Origin: Acidobacterium sp.
GTDB lineage: Bacteria; Acidobacteriota; Terriglobia; Terriglobales; Acidobacteriaceae
NCBI GenBank assembly: GCA_003166955.1
Contig: PMUI01000090.1
Location: 456-40,894 of the forward strand
Length of the DNA stretch: 40,439 bases
Reading direction: 5' to 3'
The notes beneath the pieces are model-generated. The model did no database searches, was not told where the DNA came from, and was given only the letters and a program-made list of their open reading frames with translations. Of this stretch, positions 1 through 6,661 are shown one piece after another; the first letter of the stretch is position 1; the number at the start of each line of letters is the position of its first letter. Made by a program: the position numbers and the translations under genes.

Positions 1-2
1 AG

Positions 3-911
<909 letters not shown>

Positions 912-914
912 GCC

Positions 915-1280
915 TTGAGTATCGGACGCGTTCTAAAAAGCTACCTCTGGTGGACGCACGAGCGGGGCAGCGTTCACTTTGACGTTATGGTTACGCTCAT
1001 CCTCGCCTTCATCTTCATCACGCCGCGCTTCTTCGACTTCGGCGACCGCCCCAAGCCCGACTGGCCTCCCAACGAGATTCGTGCTTCGGTCAACCCCGCC
1101 GGCGGCATGATCTATGAGGTCCCTGTCGAGCTGGTCCCGACCCAGGGCGCTGCACCCACTGACCAGGAGCTGGCCAGTGCCATCGCTCCCACCTCCGGCC
1201 CCATCGTCGTCGATCGCTTCGAGGCGGTGAAGGAAATTGGCGGGTACGTGGTCGCGTGGCGCGTCTGGGGCCATCGCTGA
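915..1280 (+). CDS. Small single-TM protein of unknown function downstream of serS
   Basis: A 121-residue protein starting at TTG, 3 bases after the serS stop, so it is very probably co-transcribed and translationally coupled. Residues 23-40 (FDVMVTLILAFIFITPRF) form one hydrophobic segment after a short basic N-terminus (IGRVLKSYLWWTHERGS). The rest is hydrophilic and, by the positive-inside rule, probably extracytoplasmic: the flank after the helix is DFGDRPKPDW. I do not recognise a named domain. The TTG start is chosen because no ATG or GTG lies between the serS stop and the membrane segment in this frame. The next gene of the ancestral operon was probably the LolA-like gene at 2239, before the unit at 1384-2036 came between them. 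Function unknown; coding status is supported by tight spacing and an uninterrupted frame. Confidence 0.72.
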   Translation: MSIGRVLKSYLWWTHERGSVHFDVMVTLILAFIFITPRFFDFGDRPKPDWPPNEIRASVNPAGGMIYEVPVELVPTQGAAPTDQELASAIAPTSGPIVVDRFEAVKEIGGYVVAWRVWGHR

Positions 1281-1308
1281 GCGCGCTCATTGCCATGCGG
1301 CAAATCCC

Positions 1309-1374
1309 CCGCCCTCCGGCGCATCCTGAGGATTCGGGTCCAGGAGGGACTTGCCTGCGTTCATGAAACCCACC
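1309..1374 (+). repeat. 66-bp direct repeat, left copy
   Basis: Matches 2185..2250 at 62 of 66 positions with no gap; the mismatches are at 1313, 1328, 1330 and 1351. The right copy contains the ribosome binding site (CAGGAGGGA) and the first four codons (ATG AAA CCC ACC) of the LolA-like gene. This left copy is therefore a dead duplicate of that gene start. Upstream of the matching block both copies also share CTCATT (1286 and 2178), offset by a 14-base indel. Confidence 0.9.
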
Positions 1375-1383
1375 TGCTTGACA

Positions 1384-1614
1384 TTACTTTAATTGGGGGG
1401 CGTTCTCGTCCCACTGAAATACCTCGTCCAAAGGCACATTGAAGGCATGGGCGATACGGAACGCAGCCTCTAATGATGGCGAGTATTTCCCCGACTCGAT
1501 CGCCGCAATCGTCTGTCGGGTGACGCCAATGCGCTCACCAAGCTCGGCCTGCGACATCTCGCCACCGTGGAAACGAAGGATGCGTATTCGATTCGAGATC
1601 GACCCTTTCATCAT
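1384..1614 (-). CDS. XRE-family small transcriptional regulator
   Basis: A 76-residue protein that is almost entirely one helix-turn-helix domain: MSQAELGERIGVTRQTIAAI is the HTH core, followed by ESGKYSPSLEAAFRIAHAFN and PLDEVFQW. It resembles the YozG-type Cro/CI regulators often found next to small membrane proteins. The start is placed at the ATG at 1612-1614, which overlaps the TGA of the upstream membrane-protein gene as ATGA; a second ATG follows directly. An ATG 90 bases further upstream would add 30 residues lying inside the neighbour and is less likely. It is presumably a cytoplasmic DNA-binding protein regulating its own promoter and/or genes tied to the membrane protein. That role is inferred from the pairing. 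It lies inside the 810-bp block bounded by direct repeats. Confidence 0.9.
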   Translation of the reverse strand: MMKGSISNRIRILRFHGGEMSQAELGERIGVTRQTIAAIESGKYSPSLEAAFRIAHAFNVPLDEVFQWDENAPQLK

Positions 1615-2036
1615 GCTTGCCTGCGGTAGCTGAACACGACTACACCGTAGTGAACGACTTCCGCAGCTATAATCATGAAAAGCGCCGCGTTGATGATGCT
1701 CCATCCGCTGGAGTTGAATGGCATGACGCAGCCGACAAGGATCATACCGGCAATGAGAACGTAATAAGCGGAACTGAGCGAGCGCCGCATGATGACCTGA
1801 TCCCGTTCATCGAGCGGCATGCGTGCCTCCTGCGTGGATCGGTGCCGGAGATACAGATGGCCAACGCCCAGGATGAGCATCTCCACGATTGCTGTAACAG
1901 CAAACAAGCCAAGCTGGCGTAAGTTGGGACTCGGTTCACTCGGAAGGGCGCGCGTGGCAACCAACGCGAAATACGGGCCAAAGGTGACAACCATGGCGAG
2001 CAGCGAGAGCCAGGCAGTTTTTTCTCGATACGGCAT
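1611..2036 (-). CDS. Four-TM membrane protein paired with XRE regulator (DUF2178-like)
   Basis: A 141-residue integral membrane protein with four hydrophobic segments: about residues 9-30, 44-65, 88-107 and 115-137. A charged loop with LDERDQVIMRRS lies between TM2 and TM3; this DER-containing loop resembles DUF2178-type proteins, which are commonly encoded beside YozG-like regulators. The start is the ATG at 2034-2036, preceded by GGAGGAAC at a good distance. An ATG 23 codons further upstream would place the ribosome binding site and part of the promoter inside the gene. It is the first gene of a two-gene operon and overlaps the regulator by 4 bases. Its biochemical function is unknown. Confidence 0.82.
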   Translation of the reverse strand: MPYREKTAWLSLLAMVVTFGPYFALVATRALPSEPSPNLRQLGLFAVTAIVEMLILGVGHLYLRHRSTQEARMPLDERDQVIMRRSLSSAYYVLIAGMILVGCVMPFNSSGWSIINAALFMIIAAEVVHYGVVVFSYRRQA

Positions 2037-2060
2037 TTTAGTTCCTCCATCCACCACAAC

Positions 2061-2089
2061 AATGTAAACAATAGCGAACATGATGTCAA
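2061..2089 (-). promoter_or_regulatory. Sigma-70-type promoter of the membrane protein/XRE operon
   Basis: On the minus strand a perfect -35 box TTGACA (2084-2089) is followed by a 17-base spacer and TACATT (2061-2066, 4 of 6 consensus). The predicted start of transcription near 2054 leaves a short leader of about 18 bases that contains the ribosome binding site of the gene starting at 2036. Confidence 0.72.
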
Positions 2090-2184
2090 TAATTCTTAAC
2101 ATCATATTGCTCAGTTTTTGCTGAGCCCGGAGAGATCAATCTGATGTCGGGTTGATGTCGCCGAGTTTCGCAACAGCCTCATTC

Positions 2185-2250
2185 CCGCTCTCCGGCGCAT
2201 CCTAACGATTCGGGTCCAGGAGGGACCTGCCTGCGTTCATGAAACCCACC
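2185..2250 (+). repeat. 66-bp direct repeat, right copy (contains the live gene start)
   Basis: Right partner of 1309..1374. It includes AGGAGGGA and the ATG at 2239 of the LolA-like gene, so this copy is the functional one. The block between the copies (1375..2184, 810 bp) holds the XRE/membrane-protein operon. Confidence 0.9.
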
Positions 2251-2925
2251 CTCGCCTTGCTTGCAGCTCTGCTTCTGTCTCCCGCCATTGCGGCTTCGGC
2301 CCAGGACGATAACCTCACCAAAGTCCTCGCCCAGATGGACGCCTCATCGGCGACTTTCCAGGACCTCCAGGCCGACATCGTCGTCGACAACTACACCGCC
2401 GTCGTCCAGGATCACGAAACGCAGAAGGGCATCATCGCCTTCCGGCGCGTCGGCGCTTCCATGGAGATGGCCATGGTCCTCGACAAAGGCCAGCAGGGCG
2501 AACGCGACATCCTCTATAAGAATGGCGAACTGGCCTTCTACCAGCCCGCCGCCAAGCAGGAGACGATCGTGGCGGCCGGCGCCAATCGCGCCGAATACGA
2601 CAGCCTGCTCGCCACCGGCTTCGGCGCCAGCGGCAAAGACCTCGCCGCAGCCTGGACCATCGCCTTCCAGGGCATGGAGACCATCGACGGCGTCCAAACG
2701 GCGAAACTCGACCTGGTCTCAAAGCAGGAGAATATTCGTAACAACTTCAGTCATATAGCCATCTGGGTCGATCTCGCCCGTGACATTTCGCTCAAGGTGG
2801 TCATGCTCCAACCTTCCGGCGACTCGCGCACCGCCGCCTACACCAGCATCCGTTACAACAAGCACCCCGCGTCCGGCCTCTTCACCCTGAAAGTCCCAGG
2901 TGGAACCCAGATCCAGCGGCGCTAG
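2239..2925 (+). CDS. LolA-like outer-membrane lipoprotein-sorting protein
   Basis: A 228-residue secreted protein. Residues 1-21 form a signal peptide (MKPTLALLAALLLSPAIAAS then AQDD). The mature part has the LolA/LolB-type pattern: VLAQMDASSATFQDLQADI, then a beta-rich stretch with GIIAFRR, DILYKNGELAFYQP and a C-terminal strand set with IWVDLARDISLKVVM. LolA proteins carry lipoproteins across the periplasm; Acidobacteriota often carry several divergent members, so the exact cargo is unknown. The ribosome binding site AGGAGGGA sits 9-16 bases before the ATG, inside the right copy of a direct repeat. It was probably third in the serS transcript before the regulator pair separated them. No strong promoter of its own was found in the roughly 100 bases upstream. 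Confidence 0.8.
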   Translation: MKPTLALLAALLLSPAIAASAQDDNLTKVLAQMDASSATFQDLQADIVVDNYTAVVQDHETQKGIIAFRRVGASMEMAMVLDKGQQGERDILYKNGELAFYQPAAKQETIVAAGANRAEYDSLLATGFGASGKDLAAAWTIAFQGMETIDGVQTAKLDLVSKQENIRNNFSHIAIWVDLARDISLKVVMLQPSGDSRTAAYTSIRYNKHPASGLFTLKVPGGTQIQRR

Positions 2926-3162
2926 CCGATTGAAAGCGGGGTTTCTCTCAGGACAGCGGGGATGGGGTGGCGCCGTCTAAGAATTTGATTTCATTCGGTC
3001 GCGAGTTTTTGGGTGACATCCCATGTATTTGATTTATGGATTGTTTGTGGGTAAAGCATTTAACTTTGTTATTGATGCATTGCGACTCAAAAATGCCCGG
3101 CACATATGTATTTGCATTCAAAGCACAAGTTTGTCTCTGAATTCGAATTGAAAGTACTTACG

Positions 3163-3296
3163 AGGCGGTCGCAGAACGCCGGGAGTTTCTCGGGCGGATC
3201 TTGCGGGCCGCCTTTGCAGAGGTGAACGCATTTGCCTGATCACGGGTCTGTTCTCCTGAAAAGCAAAAGGCCTGCCGGGAAGGCGGGCTCTTTTTT
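3163..3296 (+). ncRNA. Candidate structured small RNA ending in an intrinsic terminator
   Basis: A long imperfect hairpin is formed by three nested perfect blocks: AGGCGG (3163-3168) with CCGCCT (3208-3213), CGCAGA (3170-3175) with TCTTGCG (3199-3205, one bulged T), and CGCC (3177-3180) with GGCG (3193-3196). About 55 bases later comes a terminator hairpin and a T run. No coding frame fits. I do not recognise the family: it is not a tRNA, it lacks the SRP RNA signature, and I could not match it to 6S RNA. The 5' end is a guess. Confidence 0.35.
3270..3296 (+). terminator. Intrinsic terminator, plus strand
   Basis: Stem GCCTGCC (3270-3276) / GGCGGGC (3282-3288) with one G-U pair, 5-base loop, followed by TC and six T residues (3291-3296). 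It ends either the LolA-like transcript or a small RNA starting near 3160. Confidence 0.7.
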
Positions 3297-3468
3297 CTCT
3301 ATTACTCCCTATTATTAGGATACCAGGTTAGAAGAAATAAACCTGCCAAATTTGTTTGGAGTTGCTGGCGTGTAAGTCGTTATAAGTCATGGGTTGTTAC
3401 TTTGGATTTTGGCCTCGCCTCTTGACAAATCTTCCACATTTGAGGAAGACGAGGGATTTGGGGAGAGG

Positions 3469-3496
3469 GGAGGGCGGCGAAAAGTCGCCGCCCTCC
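3469..3496 (-). terminator. Strong hairpin just past the zinc-ribbon gene
   Basis: A perfect 12-bp inverted repeat (GGAGGGCGGCGA / TCGCCGCCCTCC) with a 4-base loop, located 8 bases beyond the stop codon of the minus-strand gene at 3504. Position and stability suggest transcription termination or 3'-end protection. The downstream flank on the minus strand is C-rich with no T run, so it is not a textbook intrinsic terminator. Confidence 0.5.
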
Positions 3497-3503
3497 TGGG
3501 TCG

Positions 3504-4208
3504 CTAGGTTGACTTTGAATGCAGAATGCCGATCTTCGTCTGCCCAGGAGTTTCCGAGCTGATCGTCACCATCACGCTGGTCTTCTTGTCGTCGCTGGTG
3601 AGCGAAAGCACGGCGCTCTTGTCGCTCTGGAAAACCGAAGCGCTCGGCCCCAGCTTCTCCTTGTAGAAGTCAACCACCTTGTCCATCGGATCGCTGGTCA
3701 CGTAAGCCGCGGTAATGGCCGTGCCGTTGGGAGTGCTCACCTTGACCGCGCCCTGCTGCTGCGTCGCGCCCGGATACAGGTCGACGCCGAGATCGGAAGA
3801 ACTGACCGAAGTATTGCCCGCGCTGAACGTGCCGCCTGGGGTGCTGACCTCGACGCCGCCGTTGCTGCTGACGTGAACCGCCTTCGATACCCGGTAAATC
3901 CCAAACATGATGCCCGCAACGCAGAGGATCCCGAGGCCCACAAAAACGGCGACGATGATCAGGATGATCTTCAGCGCGCTGGGGCCTCCCTTCACCGGCG
4001 CCGCGACCGCGACCGGCTGCGCGTACGTTGAAGTCATCGGCGCATTCGAAGCCGGAGGCACATAGGGTTGGGGTGTATAGGCTTGGGGTGTAGAGCCCGA
4101 CGTTGCCGGAGTGCTCGCCGCTGTGGCCCCGACCGGCGCCCCACATTTGGTGCAGAAGGCTGTATCTCCGGAAAGGACCGTGCCGCATTTGGTGCAAAAG
4201 CCTGCCAT
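3504..4208 (-). CDS. Zinc-ribbon membrane-anchored protein with extracytoplasmic domain
   Basis: A 234-residue protein. An N-terminal double-zinc-ribbon-type motif (FCTKCG...FCTKCGAP, residues 4-24) provides four cysteines for one zinc ion. A Pro/Thr/Ala-rich linker follows to about residue 75, then one TM helix (LKIILIIVAVFVGLGILCVA, about residues 80-105). The C-terminal domain contains LGVDLYPGATQQ and DPMDKVVDFYKEKLG, a pattern I recognise from hypothetical acidobacterial proteins but cannot name. The zinc ribbon is predicted inside and the C-terminal domain outside. The start is placed at the ATG (4206-4208) directly before the ribbon; an upstream in-frame ATG at 4331 would add 41 non-conserved residues running back through a terminator hairpin. 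No enzymatic motif is visible and the function is unknown. Confidence 0.82.
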   Translation of the reverse strand: MAGFCTKCGTVLSGDTAFCTKCGAPVGATAASTPATSGSTPQAYTPQPYVPPASNAPMTSTYAQPVAVAAPVKGGPSALKIILIIVAVFVGLGILCVAGIMFGIYRVSKAVHVSSNGGVEVSTPGGTFSAGNTSVSSSDLGVDLYPGATQQQGAVKVSTPNGTAITAAYVTSDPMDKVVDFYKEKLGPSASVFQSDKSAVLSLTSDDKKTSVMVTISSETPGQTKIGILHSKST

Positions 4209-4291
4209 GATTTTCTCGCTTTCGGGTGGTTCAACAGATCGGCCACTTGCAGAACTGGTTCGCGCCTGGGCACTTCCAGGCAGATTCCGAC

Positions 4292-4318
4292 ACCAGCCGC
4301 GAAAAATAGGCGGCTGGT
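4292..4318 (-). terminator. Terminator hairpin after the DUF4870 gene
   Basis: Perfect 9-bp stem ACCAGCCGC (4292-4300) / GCGGCTGGT (4310-4318) with a 9-base loop, starting 24 bases past the stop of the minus-strand gene at 4343. It lies between the two zinc-ribbon genes, so they are probably not one simple transcript, or the second depends on read-through. There is no clear T run after the stem. Confidence 0.5.
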
Positions 4319-4342
4319 CCGGAGACGCCACCTGCGTAGTGG

Positions 4343-4834
4343 CTAGAGTTTCGGATTTCCGGCGATGCTTCTCGCGACGCCGGCCGCAATCGGTACCTCA
4401 AACATCTTGCCCTGATAGGCGAAGATCATCAGCACAATCCAGGCAATGAAGGTTACCAGGGATAATAGCAATGAGAGCATGGTCCACAGCGAGAAGAGTC
4501 CCCAGCTGCCGAACCAGCTGAACCAGAACACCATCCGGAGGATGAACAGTGCCCCAAAAACCACGATGGACTGGGCCGCATGAAAGCGCACGAAGGGGCG
4601 CTTATCGACGAGGAGGAAGATGAGTCCGGTAAGCCAGCCCAGGACGTAGCACAACAGGCCCGCAACGTTCTCGGCCAGGCCACTGGTCGGCGCACCCGCC
4701 GTGGTCACAATCGGCCCAGGAGCCGGCGCGCCCGCCGGAACTGCCGCGATCGGACCTGCCGGCGCCCCACATTTAGGGCAGAAGGCCAAGCCTTCGTCCA
4801 TTGATGTTCCACACTTCCCACAAAAAGCAGCCAT
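4343..4834 (-). CDS. Zinc-ribbon DUF4870 membrane protein
   Basis: A 163-residue protein. An N-terminal zinc ribbon (FCGKCGTSMDEGLAFCPKCG, residues 4-23) and an Ala/Pro-rich linker precede a DUF4870/Tic20-like membrane domain: VAGLLCYVLGWLTGLIFLLV, then DKRPFVRFHAAQSI (the typical conserved loop with F-R-F-H-A-A-Q-S), then two or three further TM segments to about residue 145. DUF4870 proteins are small integral membrane proteins without an established biochemical role. The ATG at 4832-4834 has AAGGGATGG upstream at 8-16 bases. The same ribbon-linker-membrane design recurs in the next gene downstream (3504-4208), which suggests that the two ribbons serve a related function. Confidence 0.9.
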   Translation of the reverse strand: MAAFCGKCGTSMDEGLAFCPKCGAPAGPIAAVPAGAPAPGPIVTTAGAPTSGLAENVAGLLCYVLGWLTGLIFLLVDKRPFVRFHAAQSIVVFGALFILRMVFWFSWFGSWGLFSLWTMLSLLLSLVTFIAWIVLMIFAYQGKMFEVPIAAGVARSIAGNPKL

Positions 4835-5150
4835 GCGTCAACCATCCCTTTCTTGTTGGTGATTCAGAACTTGAACTACCCTGGGGAGTAGCCGCCGGGA
4901 ACATGAACCGGAACTGCAAAGTCGGCCTTTCAGCTAGTTGACCACTATACCCTCAGTTGCCGCCGGTCGCCATTGTTTTTGTCGTAACCGCGCGGCGGTG
5001 ACCTGGGTTCAAAGGCACGTTCAAAGGCTCTCCCCATCAGAGGTTTAGTGATGGGCGGCGGTGATGCGTATCAGGCGACCAGCCAGTAGCGGGAACAGAG
5101 GTTTTATGGGGGTAGATCAGCAGTCACGTCGACTGAGCGCCGGGCTCGTG
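4835..5150. other. Intergenic stretch between minus-strand genes
   Basis: About 316 bases without a supported gene. On the minus strand TATAGT occurs at 4952-4957 and could be a -10 box for the DUF4870 gene, but no good -35 box lies at the right distance. Nothing else was recognised. Confidence 0.4.
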
Positions 5151-6479
5151 TCAAACCGGCGGCATCTCGGCCGAGAACGCAGACCGAGGTTCATAGCGCA
5201 GGATGCCGAAAATCGGAAGCCCGGTGTCATCCTCGCTCTCTTCGGGCGCGACGAACGCATCGAACAGCATCGCATACAAACCGTGCCGAGCCGTCAGCTT
5301 CTCGCGCCTTTCGCGCAGGAAGGCAAATCGAAACGGAGAGAACTGCTCCGCTTCATCTAGAAACGGCCGGGAAAAGTGCTCGTGCGACGCAGCGACCGCC
5401 ATCAGGATCAGTGATCGCCAGCTCATCCGCAGCAGGTTCTTCAGCATCGCACCGCCGTGGGGGAGCTGTTCCATATGATCGCCCACGCGCTCGGCGAAGG
5501 TGAGCAACTGGATGACGCGGGCATCGAGGAGCTGGCCGCTGATTGCCGCCCGCGAGAATAACGTCACGGAGCCGCGGTGCAAGTCTTCGCGCACATCCTG
5601 GAGGTCGTCGCCCAGTTGCAGGAGCACGCCCCACTCAAAGGAGAAGCGGCTTTCGTCTTCGCTCAGCCAGCCGCGCGCGAGGCATCCATCGGCCAGCACC
5701 GACGTGCCGCCTTTGGCGCAACTCATGCGCAGCAGCTCGGCGTCGGAGCCGCGGCTGTTCACCTGCGCGATGCTGCCTTCCTGCGCGCGATGAATGGCGA
5801 GGAGACAGTCGAAGACATCGGGATAGGTCGACCGCGGATACTGCCGCTCGACCAGCTCCACCAGCGCCCACAAGGCGCCTTCGCGAGTATTCGCCGGTGC
5901 GATCGCTTCTCCCTGCAACCGCTGCCGAAAACGACGGCTGAATTCCAGCTTGGATTCGGCGGTGACGTCCTCGCCGTCGAGGTAGTTGTCGCTGTAGGGA
6001 TAGAGCAGGCTGTATCCAAGGATGGAGGGCGTGAGTGCGACGGGCATGCCGAGCAGGGGCTGCAGTCCGCATGCGGTCCAGGCGTTGCGGCATGCCTGGA
6101 TGATGTCAGGCATGCTGAGGCCGGGATCGAACTGACGCGCCCAGCGGGCCAACTGCGTGCCTGCGGGAAGAAAATCCTGGGTCAGCAACGCGATCGCGTC
6201 GTCGGGCAGATCGAGAGCGGTGGCAGAGAATCGCGCGAACGCGAAAGTGACCCGCTGCTGGATCTCGCGGCGTCCGGAGCGGCTCCGATGGCGCCGAGCC
6301 CGCCTCAGTTCGCGCTCGACGGTGCGCAACGCTTCGTCCCAGGCTTTCTCGCGCTTCTGCTGCTCGCGGACCGTGTAGCGGGGGGCGTCGGGCAGGCTCC
6401 GGGCCTCGCTGGCGTTCCACATCGCGGCAGTCTCCAAGACCTGCGCTTCAACCCAGTTCCAGCTGTAGAGGTGATCCAT
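5151..6479 (-). CDS. Divergent class I isoprenoid/terpene synthase-like protein
   Basis: A 442-residue, mostly alpha-helical cytoplasmic protein. The two metal-binding regions expected of the class I isoprenoid synthase fold can be placed. D164-N-Y-L-D168 (in YSDNYLDGED) sits where the first Asp-rich motif should be. G-D291-D-L-Q-D295 (in LLQLGDDLQDVREDLHRGSV) matches the GDDxxD second motif of trans-prenyl synthases. Their separation of 127 residues fits the fold. The first motif is not a canonical DDxxD, so product and activity cannot be predicted; the family is one usually labelled class 1 isoprenoid biosynthesis enzyme. No squalene, carotenoid or other terpene gene lies nearby. The start is uncertain: the ATG at 6477-6479 has a weak ribosome binding site, while an ATG at 6420-6422 is preceded by GGAG at 9 bases. 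Confidence 0.68.
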   Translation of the reverse strand: MDHLYSWNWVEAQVLETAAMWNASEARSLPDAPRYTVREQQKREKAWDEALRTVERELRRARRHRSRSGRREIQQRVTFAFARFSATALDLPDDAIALLTQDFLPAGTQLARWARQFDPGLSMPDIIQACRNAWTACGLQPLLGMPVALTPSILGYSLLYPYSDNYLDGEDVTAESKLEFSRRFRQRLQGEAIAPANTREGALWALVELVERQYPRSTYPDVFDCLLAIHRAQEGSIAQVNSRGSDAELLRMSCAKGGTSVLADGCLARGWLSEDESRFSFEWGVLLQLGDDLQDVREDLHRGSVTLFSRAAISGQLLDARVIQLLTFAERVGDHMEQLPHGGAMLKNLLRMSWRSLILMAVAASHEHFSRPFLDEAEQFSPFRFAFLRERREKLTARHGLYAMLFDAFVAPEESEDDTGLPIFGILRYEPRSAFSAEMPPV

Positions 6480-6588
6480 CCTGAGAAGAGATTACGAAAA
6501 GATGAGGCTCCAGGTTCCTCTCTGGCGTTTGACGACAGCTCGCATTACGGACGGCCAGCGCCGGCCGAGCTTTCCTGAAAACGAGTAC

Positions 6589-6601
6589 AACTGGTACAGT
6601 T
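6589..6601. promoter_or_regulatory. Short perfect inverted repeat, possible operator
   Basis: AACTG-GTA-CAGTT in the 182-base divergent intergenic region between the isoprenoid-synthase-like gene and the GH105 gene. TACAGT (6595-6600), which overlaps it, resembles a -10 box for GH105, but there is no good -35. A repressor site for glycan control is possible; no regulator gene is adjacent. Confidence 0.25.
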
Positions 6602-6661
6602 CTGATCCTGAACTGGCCTCGTCCAATTCAGCGCAGGGGAGAAGGAACATCCGGAATCACC

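Larger units (their letters stand above)
2926..3503. other. Gene-free, AT-richer stretch with structured elements
   Basis: About 580 bases with no credible open reading frame on either strand. Much of 2985-3160 and 3297-3450 is clearly AT-richer than the flanking genes. It contains the hairpin at 3163..3213, the intrinsic terminator at 3270..3296 and the hairpin at 3469..3496. The plus-strand terminator lies 345 bases after the last plus-strand gene, so it may end a small RNA instead of the mRNA. Confidence 0.6.

Noticed and set aside
3163-3296. Assignment of the structured region as 6S RNA or SRP RNA
   Set aside because: No SRP GGAAGG-type apical motif and no clear 6S central bubble could be laid out. 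It is kept only as an unassigned candidate.
5577-6578. 333-residue plus-strand frame opposite the isoprenoid-synthase-like gene
   Set aside because: Composition is shadow-like, whereas the minus frame has coherent helices and both metal motifs.
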